Origin: Avoscillospira sp045589035 | GTDB lineage: Bacteria > Bacillota > Clostridia > Oscillospirales > Oscillospiraceae | Direction: 5' to 3' | Assembly: GCA_045589035.1 (NCBI GenBank) | Contig: JAZNFJ010000010.1 | Span: 1-11,185 of the forward strand | Length of the DNA stretch: 11,185 bases | Shown here: positions 1 through 6,407 of the stretch, piece by piece | Layout: every line of letters begins with the position of its first letter | Position numbering within the stretch: the first letter of the stretch is position 1 | Notes under the pieces: model-generated | The model's input: only the letters and a program-made list of their open reading frames with translations | What the model was told of the DNA's origin: nothing | Database searches by the model: none | Made by a program: the position numbers and the translations under genes

Positions 1-1306
1 CTCTGCGGATGCCGGTCAGCTGGAAGCGGCCCAGTTCCTTGTTCTGCTTCGCCATGGGCCGTTCGCCCTGCAGGACATGGACATCCACGGAGGACTGGTA
101 GTTGGCGGCGGTGGTGAAGATCTGGCTTTTGCGGATGGGCAAGGTGGTGTTCCGGTCGATGATGCGGGTGCAAATGCCGCCGACGGTTTCAATACCCAGA
201 GAAAGGGGCGTCACATCCAGCAGGAGCAGGCCTGTAACCGTGCCGGACAGCACACCACCCTGCAGACAGGCGCCCATGGCCACACATTCGTCGGGATTGA
301 TGCCCTTGAAGGGCAGACGGCCTGTGACGGTCTGGACCATCTCCTGGACAGCGGGGATTCTGGTGGAGCCGCCTACCAGCAGCACTTTGCTGATCTGGGA
401 AATGGAGACGCCGCTGTCGTTGATAGCCTGATCCATGGGGCCTCTGGTGGCCTGGACCAGATGGTAGGTCAGTTCATTGAATTTGGCTCTTGTGAGGGTC
501 AGTTCCAGATGGAGCGGTCCATCCCGACCCACAGCGATATAGGGCAGAGAAACCATGGTCTGGCTGAGGGCGGAAAGCTCGATTTTCGCCTTCTCCGCCG
601 CTTCCCGGATCCGCTGCATGGCAACGGGATCCCGGCTCAGATCCAGCCGGTGCTCCTGCTTAAAACAGGAAACCAGATAATCGGCAACGCAGTTGTCAAA
701 ATCGTCGCCGCCCAGATGGTTGTTGCCGGCGGTGGCGAGGACTTCGATGACCCCGTCGGAAATATCCAGAATGGACACATCAAAGGTACCGCCGCCCAGA
801 TCATAGACCATGATCTTCTGGCTTTCTTCCTTGTCCACACCGTAGGCCAGGGCGGCTGCGGTGGGCTCATTGATGATGCGGCGAACATCCAGACCGGCGA
901 TTTTGCCGGCATCCTTGGTAGCCTGCCGCTGGGCATCGGTAAAATAGGCGGGAACGGTGATGACCGCTTCCGTCACCGGTCTGCCCAGATAGCTTTCGGC
1001 ATCGGTTTTCAGCTTCTGGAGGATCATGGCGGAGATCTCCTGGGGGTTATACCGCTTGCCGTCAATATTGACTTTATAGTTGGAACCCATTTCCCGCTTG
1101 ATGGAGGAAATGGTGCGGCTGTGGTTGGTCACGGCCTGCCGTTTGGCGATCTGACCCACCATCCGCTCGCCGGTCTTGGCAAAAGCCACCACCGAAGGGG
1201 TGGTGCGGCTGCCCTCGGCATTGGCGATGACCACCGGCTCGCCGCCTTCCATAACGCAGACGCAGCTGTTGGTGGTGCCCAGATCGATTCCGATGATGTA
1301 AGACAT
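1..1306 (-). CDS. dnaK: Hsp70 chaperone DnaK (C-terminal part cut by the window edge)
   Basis: ATP-dependent cytosolic chaperone that binds exposed hydrophobic segments of client proteins and cycles with J-proteins and GrpE. The 435 visible residues read as a standard DnaK: GIDLGTTNS phosphate loop at residues 6-14, catalytic-type Lys70, NEPTAAALAYG at 147-156, DLGGGTFDVS at 169-178, LVGGSTRIP near 310-318, and the interdomain linker GLLLLDVTP at 359-367. The substrate-binding domain starts after that and runs off the window near residue 435, where about 170-180 residues of a usual 600-620-residue protein are missing. No insertion of the Gram-negative type is apparent near residue 80. The ATG at 1306 is set by AAAGGAG at 1313-1319, which overlaps the stop of the upstream J-protein gene, so the two genes are probably co-transcribed and may be translationally coupled. 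No grpE or hrcA is on the visible side. Identity is firm; whether it is the main DnaK or a paralogue is open. Confidence 0.95.
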   Translation of the reverse strand, partial: MSYIIGIDLGTTNSCVCVMEGGEPVVIANAEGSRTTPSVVAFAKTGERMVGQIAKRQAVTNHSRTISSIKREMGSNYKVNIDGKRYNPQEISAMILQKLKTDAESYLGRPVTEAVITVPAYFTDAQRQATKDAGKIAGLDVRRIINEPTAAALAYGVDKEESQKIMVYDLGGGTFDVSILDISDGVIEVLATAGNNHLGGDDFDNCVADYLVSCFKQEHRLDLSRDPVAMQRIREAAEKAKIELSALSQTMVSLPYIAVGRDGPLHLELTLTRAKFNELTYHLVQATRGPMDQAINDSGVSISQISKVLLVGGSTRIPAVQEMVQTVTGRLPFKGINPDECVAMGACLQGGVLSGTVTGLLLLDVTPLSLGIETVGGICTRIIDRNTTLPIRKSQIFTTAANYQSSVDVHVLQGERPMAKQNKELGRFQLTGIRR

Positions 1307-1318
1307 AGGCTGCTCCTT

Positions 1319-1828
1319 TTAGCGGTTGTCGTACTGCTGCCAGCCGGGGTTCTGCTGGGTCTGATACTGCTGGTAGTAGTATCTGGCAGGTCGGAAGAGC
1401 AGAGCTCTGCCCATACAGCTGACCAGATTGAGCAGGATGATGATGGTAAAGATCAGCCGCAGGAAGGAAAAGGGTCTGGGGCGGGAGGAATGGTAGGTAT
1501 ATCGGTAGCCGCCCTGATTTTGCTGGTTCTGCTGCTGCTCGGTGAACTGGCGGAAGAACTCTTCAAAGGGGTCTGTGCCGGAGCCTGTCTGCCAGGTGTA
1601 GGTCTGCTGGCCTGTAAAGGGGCTGCCGGTCTGAGTCTGCTGCCACGCCTGAGGGTTCTTGATCCGGTCATAGGCCTGATTGACCTCGTTCATCTTCTGT
1701 GCCGCTGTGGGATCACCGGGATTTAAGTCCGGATGATATTTTTTGGCCAGACGCCGATATGCAGTTTTGATCTCGTCCTCTGTGGCAGTCCGTGGAACGC
1801 CAAGAACTTCATAAGGGTCTCTTGCCAT
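1319..1828 (-). CDS. Membrane-anchored J-domain protein (class C DnaJ-like)
   Basis: 169-residue co-chaperone. Residues 4-58 form a J domain (DPYEVLGV start, HPD motif at 32-34, YDRI helix end), which in this family stimulates Hsp70 ATPase activity. There is no Gly/Phe region with CXXCXGXG zinc repeats and no DnaJ C-terminal peptide-binding domain. Instead comes a Gln/Thr/Tyr-rich linker (about 60-112), a single hydrophobic segment at about 120-140 that is probably a membrane helix, and a Tyr/Gln-rich tail. It lies 12 nt before dnaK in the same direction, so it is the likely partner of that DnaK, placing part of its work at the membrane. This last step is inference. The start ATG at 1828 has a weak GTGAGGA ribosome binding site about 7 nt upstream. 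Confidence 0.85.
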   Translation of the reverse strand: MARDPYEVLGVPRTATEDEIKTAYRRLAKKYHPDLNPGDPTAAQKMNEVNQAYDRIKNPQAWQQTQTGSPFTGQQTYTWQTGSGTDPFEEFFRQFTEQQQNQQNQGGYRYTYHSSRPRPFSFLRLIFTIIILLNLVSCMGRALLFRPARYYYQQYQTQQNPGWQQYDNR

Positions 1829-1861
1829 AAAAAATCCTCACTTTGTTTGTTCGTACCTTGT

Positions 1862-1870
1862 AGTATAGCA
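1862..1870 (-). promoter_or_regulatory. Extended -10 promoter for the J-protein/dnaK genes
   Basis: Read on the minus strand, TGC-TATACT (1870 down to 1862) is an extended -10 element about 34 nt upstream of the J-protein start. No good -35 hexamer is seen 17 bp upstream. No CIRCE (TTAGCACTC-N9-GAGTGCTAA) is visible between 1829 and 1913, so HrcA control is not supported here. Confidence 0.5.
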
Positions 1871-1913
1871 CATCCGCACGGAAAATAAATGAACAATTCA
1901 TAAAGAAATGCAT

Positions 1914-1947
1914 AAAAAACAGGGCGGATTGCATGGCAGTCCGCCCT
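1914..1947 (-). terminator. Rho-independent terminator after the TRIC-family gene
   Basis: On the minus strand AGGGCGGA pairs with TCCGCCCT (1940-1947 with 1921-1928), with further TGC/GCA pairing inside and a small loop. The transcript then runs into six T at 1919-1914. It ends the MocR / Nudix-TudS / TRIC transcript just after its stop at 1955. Confidence 0.9.
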
Positions 1948-1954
1948 ATGATGG

Positions 1955-2605
1955 TTAAATTTCTTTCAACCTCGGCAAATTCCACCGATAATGGGTAGCC
2001 AGCATGCGGATGATAAACACCAATGCCATGGTCACAGGGGTGGTAAACAGGTCGCTGATGCCCATGCGGTATAGGATCAGATAGACCAGCGCACCTGCCA
2101 GCACCGCCACGGCATAGACATGCTTGTGGAGGATGCCGGGCATCCGCTGGACGAACAGATCCCGCAGCAAGCCGCCGCCAACGCAGGTCAGCAGGCTGAG
2201 GAACACAAGGAAAAAGCCGTTGTCGCCATAGCCGTAGCGGATACCGGTTTCCATACCGACTACCGTGTAGGCGCCCAGACCCATAGCATCGAAGATATTG
2301 GCAAGGGCTTCCATGTGAGGCTCCACCCGGTGGTACAGCTTGCCAAAGATCCGGGCAAAGAGGAACAGAAGCAATGCTGTGGCAGCGGCAACGATGGCAT
2401 AGACCGGATTGCGGAACATCATGGGCGGCGTGCAGCCGATGATCAGATCCCGGATAAATCCGCCGCCAAGGGCGGTGACGATGCCCAAAGTGACGATACC
2501 GAACAGATCCAGCCGATGCTTCAGGGCGACTGTTGCACCGGACAGGGCAAAGGCCACGCAGCCGATCATATCGGCAATGTTGAAGAGAATTTCAGAAAAA
2601 CTCAC
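1955..2605 (-). CDS. Trimeric intracellular cation channel (TRIC/UPF0126) family membrane protein
   Basis: 216-residue inner-membrane protein with about seven hydrophobic helices. The family's internal duplication is clear: GGGFIRDLIIGCTPP in the first half and GGGLLRDLFVQRMPGIL in the second. Prokaryotic members of this family (YadS/YicG type) are described as trimeric cation channels; the ion carried here cannot be told from sequence. I chose the GTG at 2605 rather than the in-frame ATG at 2620. GGGAGG at 2613-2618 lies 7-8 nt upstream of the GTG and would fall inside the coding region if the ATG were used. The GTG also overlaps the TGA of the preceding gene as GTGA, indicating translational coupling with the Nudix-TudS gene. 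A terminator follows directly. Confidence 0.87.
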   Translation of the reverse strand: MSFSEILFNIADMIGCVAFALSGATVALKHRLDLFGIVTLGIVTALGGGFIRDLIIGCTPPMMFRNPVYAIVAAATALLLFLFARIFGKLYHRVEPHMEALANIFDAMGLGAYTVVGMETGIRYGYGDNGFFLVFLSLLTCVGGGLLRDLFVQRMPGILHKHVYAVAVLAGALVYLILYRMGISDLFTTPVTMALVFIIRMLATHYRWNLPRLKEI

Positions 2606-3534
2606 AGCAATTCCTCCCATTGGCTCTCGCCAAAGACAGTCAGGCCCTTTTCGGTCAGAAGCTGGGCAGTGATGCCCATACCGGGGATGCGGTTGCGGCT
2701 GAATGTGCCGTCGTAAATTTCTTTGCTGCCGCAGCTGGGGCTGCGTTCTTTCAGAAGGGCTTTTCGGCAGCCGCTGATCCGGGCAAGGCGAAGGGCGGAT
2801 TCTGCGCCGGCGGTATATTCTGCCGTCACATCTGCGCCTTCGGCGGTGATGACCGCTCCATTCTGCCGTTCTGCCGGTGTTCTGGGGGTAGGAAGTCCGC
2901 CCAGTTGCTCCGGACAGACAGGAATGAGGGTGTACCGCTCCTGCAATTTCTGCAAATGTTCGAAGGGCTTCTCCTTGCCGTCATAGCGGCAGGGGATGCC
3001 CAGCAGGCAGGCGGAAATCAGCAGGGGTTCTTTCTCCTTCTTGGGCGCAGGCAGCCGGAGATCCGGCAGTTCCTTGCCGTCCAGCACCGCCTGCACAAGG
3101 GTGTCCCCCTCGTAGACCAGCTTCAGAGAGAAGAAGGGCGCATTCTGCTCCAGCAGTTCCAGGAACAGCTTGTCGCCTTCCCACAGGGTCAGTTCCCGCA
3201 GGCGGGATTTCTCGATCCATTCCAGATCCCCTTCGTCGCAGGTCTTCAAATCCCCGTGGAAACCATGGGCGGTGAACAGGTGCATGTATTCCGCATCGTC
3301 CTCCGGACCGGAAACAAAGGTCACAATGCCCCGATACCGCCATGCGGTCAGGGTCAGACCCGTTTCCTCCATGGCCTCCCGGAGCAGGCAGTCTTCGGGG
3401 CTTTCCTGAAACTCAAATTTGCCGCCGATGCCGATCCACTTGTCGTGGTTGATGTCGTTTTCCTTTTTCACCCGATGGAGCATCAGGTATTTGTCATCCT
3501 GCTCAATGTAGCAGAGGGTCGTATTGCGAATCAC
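2602..3534 (-). CDS. Nudix hydrolase fused to a TudS-like (DUF523) domain
   Basis: 310-residue two-domain protein. Residues 1-150 are a Nudix hydrolase with a perfect Nudix box at 38-60 (Gly38, Glu44, Arg52-Glu53, Glu56-Glu57, Gly59), the Mg-binding motif of MutT-like nucleotide pyrophosphatases. Its substrate is not readable. After a charged linker (163-170), residues 171-310 form a DUF523 domain with ISACLLG (Cys176), CRYDGK (Cys182), CPEQLGG (Cys207) and SPSCGS (Cys268). DUF523 includes TudS, a [4Fe-4S] thiouracil desulfurase; Cys176, 207 and 268 are the likely cluster ligands. Combined, the protein may clean or salvage modified nucleotides, which is inference. The GTG start at 3534 follows GGGAGG (3542-3547) at 7 nt. 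The 3' end overlaps the TRIC-family gene by 4 nt. The gene follows the MocR stop by 39 nt and may also have its own promoter (3568-3596). Confidence 0.88.
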   Translation of the reverse strand: MIRNTTLCYIEQDDKYLMLHRVKKENDINHDKWIGIGGKFEFQESPEDCLLREAMEETGLTLTAWRYRGIVTFVSGPEDDAEYMHLFTAHGFHGDLKTCDEGDLEWIEKSRLRELTLWEGDKLFLELLEQNAPFFSLKLVYEGDTLVQAVLDGKELPDLRLPAPKKEKEPLLISACLLGIPCRYDGKEKPFEHLQKLQERYTLIPVCPEQLGGLPTPRTPAERQNGAVITAEGADVTAEYTAGAESALRLARISGCRKALLKERSPSCGSKEIYDGTFSRNRIPGMGITAQLLTEKGLTVFGESQWEELL

Positions 3535-3567
3535 TTCCGAACCTCCCTGTTGAAATTCATTGATATG

Positions 3568-3596
3568 ATTGTATCAGACCGGTTCTGCCTTGACAA
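3568..3596 (-). promoter_or_regulatory. Possible internal promoter for the Nudix-TudS gene
   Basis: On the minus strand TTGTCA (3596-3591), a 17-bp spacer and TACAAT (3573-3568) each match consensus at five of six bases. The -35 lies within a palindrome, GCCTTG-A-CAAGGC (3587-3599), inside the last codons of the MocR gene. It could let the Nudix-TudS/TRIC pair be expressed apart from the regulator. Confidence 0.45.
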
Positions 3597-4956
3597 GGCT
3601 TTCCAACAGTTCCACCACATGGGGCAGATCCGCTGCCGCAAGGTCGGAATAGTGGAGCACCAGCTTGCTTTTGACGGCTTCTTCCGGCAGATCCAATCCG
3701 TACTGCCGCAGACAGGCGGCACGGATGCCGGCTGTTTGCAGCCGTTTCTCGATGACTTCATCGGGCAGCGCCGTCTGCAAATGCAAAAGCAGGTGCAGAC
3801 CGGCTTCATCGCCGCCGATAGTGATGGCATCGGCGTGGTCGGATTGGGTCAGAAGGGAGAGAAATTCATCCCGCAGGAGCCGATACCGCCGCTTCATGCG
3901 GCTGACATGCTTTTCAAAATACCCTTCGTCCAGAAATTTCGCCAATGTCAGCTGCTCAAAGCTGGGAACAGTGCAGCTGTAAAAGCCCAGCTGCTGCCGG
4001 TAGCGGACCATCAGACTGTCCGGCAGGATCATATAGCTGATACGCAGTGCCGGGGTGATGGTTCTGGAGAAGGTGTTCAGGTAAATGACTCTGCCCAGAG
4101 TGTCCATGCTGAACATGGTGGGCACAGGCTTGCCGGAGAAGCGGAATTCCGAGTCGTAGTCGTCCTCGATGATCCATTGATCCTCTCTGCCGCCCACCCA
4201 GTTCATCAGCTGCCGCCGGCGGACAATGGGCATGACCACACCGGTGGGGTACTGGTGCCCCGGAGAGATGTGCAGGACATCTGCATGGGAAAAGAGCAGG
4301 CTGGTGAGGGATGCGCCGCTTTCATCCAGCGAAATGGAGGCAGTGTCCACACCGTTGGCAGCATAGACCTGCCGGATCTTCCGGTGACCGGGATTTTCCA
4401 GTCCGTAGCGCAGATCCCGCCCCAATAATTGTATTAATATGTTATAAAGGTATTCGGCGCCGGCACCGATGACGATGTTTTCCGGGGAAACGGTCATGCC
4501 CCGGCTGCGCAGGAGCAGACCGGCAATGGCATTGCGCAGAGCCGGCAGTCCCGTGTTGGGAGGGGGCTGCAGCAGCAGGTTGTGGTCATCCAGCAGGACG
4601 CTCCGCATGAGTTTGGCCCAGACGGAGAAGGGAAACTGCTCCGCCGAAACCGTGGGCGGGGGCGCAGGCAGTTCCGTGGAGAATGTCTGCCCCGGGCGGA
4701 ACTGGGGCAGGGCTTCCAAAGTTTCCGCATAGTAGCCGGAACGGGGCCTGGAGAGGATGTAGCCCTCTGCCAGAAGCTGGTCGTAGGCCTTTTCCACAGT
4801 GATGCGGCTGATGTTCAGATGCTCCGCCAAGGTCCGCTTGGAGGGGAGTTTTTCGCCTCCCGCAATGGCGCCGGAGAGGATGTCTTCCTTCAGCGCCCGG
4901 TAGAGCTGTTCATATAAAGGTGTTTTGCCGTTGGGCGAAAGCACATAAGTACGCAA
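3574..4956 (-). CDS. MocR/GabR-type regulator (GntR helix-turn-helix plus aminotransferase-like domain) with Lys-to-Arg change
   Basis: 460-residue transcription regulator. Residues 10-77 are a GntR winged helix (YEQLYRALKEDILSG, LPSKRTLAEHLNISRITVEKAYDQL). From about residue 105 to the end it has the fold-type I aminotransferase domain that binds PLP in MocR proteins: HQYPTG at 234-239, EDDYDSEF with Asp265 and Tyr267, and TFSRTITPALR at 295-305. Arg298 occupies the position of the PLP Schiff-base Lys (Lys312 in GabR as I recall); spacing to Asp265 and Tyr267 is as in GabR, so misalignment is unlikely. The TTG start at 4956 is set by AAAGGAGGGG six nt upstream. The frame stays open further upstream to an ATG at 5160, but that would run across both promoters and into rpsF. 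The gene is divergent from rpsF and heads the operon with Nudix-TudS and TRIC genes. Its target genes and ligand are unknown. Confidence 0.88.
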   Translation of the reverse strand: MRTYVLSPNGKTPLYEQLYRALKEDILSGAIAGGEKLPSKRTLAEHLNISRITVEKAYDQLLAEGYILSRPRSGYYAETLEALPQFRPGQTFSTELPAPPPTVSAEQFPFSVWAKLMRSVLLDDHNLLLQPPPNTGLPALRNAIAGLLLRSRGMTVSPENIVIGAGAEYLYNILIQLLGRDLRYGLENPGHRKIRQVYAANGVDTASISLDESGASLTSLLFSHADVLHISPGHQYPTGVVMPIVRRRQLMNWVGGREDQWIIEDDYDSEFRFSGKPVPTMFSMDTLGRVIYLNTFSRTITPALRISYMILPDSLMVRYRQQLGFYSCTVPSFEQLTLAKFLDEGYFEKHVSRMKRRYRLLRDEFLSLLTQSDHADAITIGGDEAGLHLLLHLQTALPDEVIEKRLQTAGIRAACLRQYGLDLPEEAVKSKLVLHYSDLAAADLPHVVELLESLVKAEPV

Positions 4957-4990
4957 GAAAATCCCCTCCTTTCTGCAGTCTACAACAAAA

Positions 4991-5019
4991 AGTATAGCGG
5001 AAAAGTGGGAAATGTGCAA
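4991..5019 (-). promoter_or_regulatory. Promoter of the MocR-type gene
   Basis: Minus-strand TTGCAC (5019-5014), 17-bp spacer, TATACT (4996-4991). It sits back to back with the rpsF promoter; only 8 bp separate the two -35 boxes, so a regulator bound here could affect both directions. MocR proteins often regulate themselves. Confidence 0.75.
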
Positions 5020-5027
5020 GTTTTTCC

Positions 5028-5056
5028 TTGACAAACAGGGTCTTGTCCCATATAAT
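5028..5056 (+). promoter_or_regulatory. Consensus promoter of rpsF-ssb-rpsR
   Basis: TTGACA (5028-5033), exactly 17 bp, TATAAT (5051-5056): a full-consensus housekeeping sigma promoter, as expected for ribosomal protein genes. Transcription should begin near 5063. Confidence 0.93.
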
Positions 5057-5062
5057 GATTGA

Positions 5063-5113
5063 GCCTGTCTGCACAGGCATGAAAGAATCCTTGCCACCGG
5101 CTCGTTCGGTGGC
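5063..5113 (+). promoter_or_regulatory. Structured 5' leader of rpsF (candidate S6:S18-type leader)
   Basis: Two hairpins lie between the predicted transcription start and the rpsF ribosome binding site. The first is GCCTGT-CTGC-ACAGGC at 5063-5078, right at the transcript's 5' end. The second is GCCACCG (5093-5099) with CGGTGGC (5107-5113) around a 7-nt loop, with CCG at the loop-proximal end. Many bacteria control rpsF through an S6:S18-binding leader hairpin with a CCG motif; I cannot confirm a match to that consensus. Confidence 0.35.
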
Positions 5114-5140
5114 CATACGTCCAAAAGGAGGTGCAACGAA

Positions 5141-5437
5141 ATGGCAAAGATTTCCGGCAAGTATGAGGTCCTCTATATCATCGACCCCGCTAAGGGCGAA
5201 GAGGGTATCGCGGCTCTCGTGGAAAAATTCAAGGCACTCGTTGAAGCAAACGGTACTCTGACCAGCATTGACGAGTGGGGCAAGCGCCGCATGGCTTATC
5301 CCATCAACGATCTGATGGAAGGCTACTATGTCCTGATGACCATGGACGCCAAGCCCGAGTTCCCCGCAGAACTGGACCGCGTGTTCAAGATCACGGAAGG
5401 CGTTATGCGTTCTCTGATCACTGATGTGGAACTGTAA
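5141..5437 (+). CDS. rpsF: 30S ribosomal protein S6
   Basis: 98-residue small-subunit protein that binds 16S rRNA as a heterodimer with S18. The sequence matches S6 along its whole length: KYEVLYIIDP near the start, GTLTSIDEWGKRRMAYPIN in the middle, YYVLMTMDA after it, and the C-terminal helix to ITDVEL. It lacks the Glu-rich tail seen in E. coli, as is normal in Firmicutes. AAAAGGAGGTG at about 5124-5133 sets the ATG at 5141. It is first in the rpsF-ssb-rpsR operon, so S6, SSB and S18 come from one transcript. Confidence 0.97.
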   Translation: MAKISGKYEVLYIIDPAKGEEGIAALVEKFKALVEANGTLTSIDEWGKRRMAYPINDLMEGYYVLMTMDAKPEFPAELDRVFKITEGVMRSLITDVEL

Positions 5438-5449
5438 GGAGGCGATTTC

Positions 5450-5941
5450 ATGCTGAACCATATCGTTCTCATGGGTCGTCTTACCCGTGACCCCGAGCTT
5501 CGGCGTACGGGAAGCGGAACCCCTGTGGCAACCTTTACGCTGGCTGTGGACCGTGACTTCGGTTCCCGTGAAAGCGGCGAAAGGGAAACGGATTTCATTG
5601 ACATCGTCACCTGGAGAAGCACCGCGGAATTTGTTTCCAAGTACTTCGCCAAGGGTCGCATGGCAGTGGTTTCCGGCCGACTGCAGATCAGAAACTGGAA
5701 TGACAAGGACGGCAACAAGCGCCGCTCCGCCGAAGTTGTGGCAGACAATGTCTACTTTGGCGACAGCAAGCGTGAAGGCGCCACCGGCGGCTTCGACCAG
5801 ACTTACGGTCAGCCCGCTGCCTATTCCCAGCCCGCATTCAACCAGCAGCCCGCTTACGGCTACGATCAGGCAATGCCCGGTCCTGCCGCGGACTCCGGTT
5901 TCGCCATGCTGGAAGGCGATGACGACCAGCTCCCCTTCTGA
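5450..5941 (+). CDS. ssb: Single-stranded DNA-binding protein
   Basis: 163-residue SSB that coats single-stranded DNA in replication, recombination and repair. Residues 1-105 form the OB fold (MLNHIVLMGRLTRDPELRR start, FIDIVTWRSTAEFVSKYFAKGRMAVVSGRLQ core). A Gly/Gln/Pro/Tyr-rich flexible linker follows (about 110-150). The protein ends with the acidic tip DDDQLPF, which in this family recruits partner proteins. AAGGAGG lies just before the ATG and touches the rpsF stop region; the gap is 12 nt. Placement between rpsF and rpsR is the standard Firmicute arrangement. Confidence 0.97.
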   Translation: MLNHIVLMGRLTRDPELRRTGSGTPVATFTLAVDRDFGSRESGERETDFIDIVTWRSTAEFVSKYFAKGRMAVVSGRLQIRNWNDKDGNKRRSAEVVADNVYFGDSKREGATGGFDQTYGQPAAYSQPAFNQQPAYGYDQAMPGPAADSGFAMLEGDDDQLPF

Positions 5942-5994
5942 TCCGCATAAATACGAATTTTTTCACGATCACTTCAAGATAGGAGGAAACCTCA

Positions 5995-6228
5995 ATGGCT
6001 AACGATAAGATGCGTCCTCGTAAGCGCAAGAAGGTATGCAGCTTCTGCGTCGATAAGGTCGAGCATATCGACTACAAGGATACCGCAAAGCTCCGCCGTT
6101 ACCTGTCCGAGCGCGGCAAGATCCTGCCCCGCCGTACCACCGGTACCTGCGCTGCTCATCAGCGTCAGCTGACCGTCGCCATCAAGCGCGCACGGCACAT
6201 CGCCCTGCTGCCCTACGTGGCTGACTAA
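5995..6228 (+). CDS. rpsR: 30S ribosomal protein S18, zinc-binding type
   Basis: 77-residue small-subunit protein and partner of S6. It carries the S18 core (VDKVEHIDYKDTAKLRRYLSE, then KILPRRTTGTCAAHQRQL). Cys15 and Cys18 (CSFC) together with Cys52 and His55 (CAAH) form a CxxC...CxxH set, the metal-binding form of S18, so a bound zinc is likely. AGGAGG lies just upstream of the ATG at 5995. It is the last gene of the operon and is followed 12 nt later by a strong terminator. Confidence 0.97.
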   Translation: MANDKMRPRKRKKVCSFCVDKVEHIDYKDTAKLRRYLSERGKILPRRTTGTCAAHQRQLTVAIKRARHIALLPYVAD

Positions 6229-6240
6229 TTTGCATACGAA

Positions 6241-6271
6241 AACCACCGAAGCCTCGCTTCGGTGGTTTTTT
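6241..6271 (+). terminator. Rho-independent terminator of rpsF-ssb-rpsR
   Basis: AACCACCGAAGC (6241-6252), loop CTC, GCTTCGGTGGTT (6256-6267), then a T run to 6271. The 12-bp stem is perfect. It may also work weakly on the minus strand for the kinase gene. Confidence 0.95.
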
Positions 6272-6288
6272 CTTATTTGCAGTAAAAA

Positions 6289-6399
6289 GCCTCCCTCTGA
6301 TGAGGGAGGTGCCGAACGATAGTGAGGCGGAGGGAGAGAAAGAAAAAATCTCTCCCCCAGTCAGCCTTGCGGCTGACAGCCCCCTCGTCAGAGGGGGCC
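6289..6399. repeat. About 110-bp multi-hairpin interspersed repeat
   Basis: A chain of four hairpins in 111 bp. CCTCCCTC-TGAT-GAGGGAGG is at 6290-6309. GGGAGAG (6332-6338) pairs with CTCTCCC (6350-6356). GTCAGCC-TTGC-GGCTGAC is at 6360-6377. GCCCCCTC-GTCA-GAGGGGGC is at 6379-6398. The first and last hairpins are near-copies of each other in inverted orientation, so the whole unit has terminal inverted repeats. It holds no ORF and lies 8 bp from the stop of the kinase gene. From memory this resembles short repeats scattered in Oscillospiraceae genomes, which suggests a MITE- or REP-like element. Confidence 0.7.
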
Positions 6400-6407
6400 G
6401 TTATTAC

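Noticed and set aside
77..1726. A 549-codon open frame on the plus strand opposite dnaK and the J-protein gene
   Set aside because: It is the mirror of well-supported minus-strand genes. Long frames opposite hsp70 genes are a known artefact and have produced false 'NAD-specific glutamate dehydrogenase' entries in databases. It has no ribosome binding site and its Gly/Asp/His-rich protein looks like reversed coding sequence.
2620..4428. A 602-codon open frame on the plus strand opposite the Nudix-TudS and MocR genes
   Set aside because: It spans two clear minus-strand genes and the gap between them, shows no recognisable domain, and arises from the GC-rich third positions of the real genes.
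4957..5160. N-terminal extension of the MocR-type protein to an ATG at 5160
   Set aside because: It would cross both divergent promoters and the start of rpsF. A strong AAAGGAGGGG site places the start at the TTG at 4956, where the GntR domain begins.
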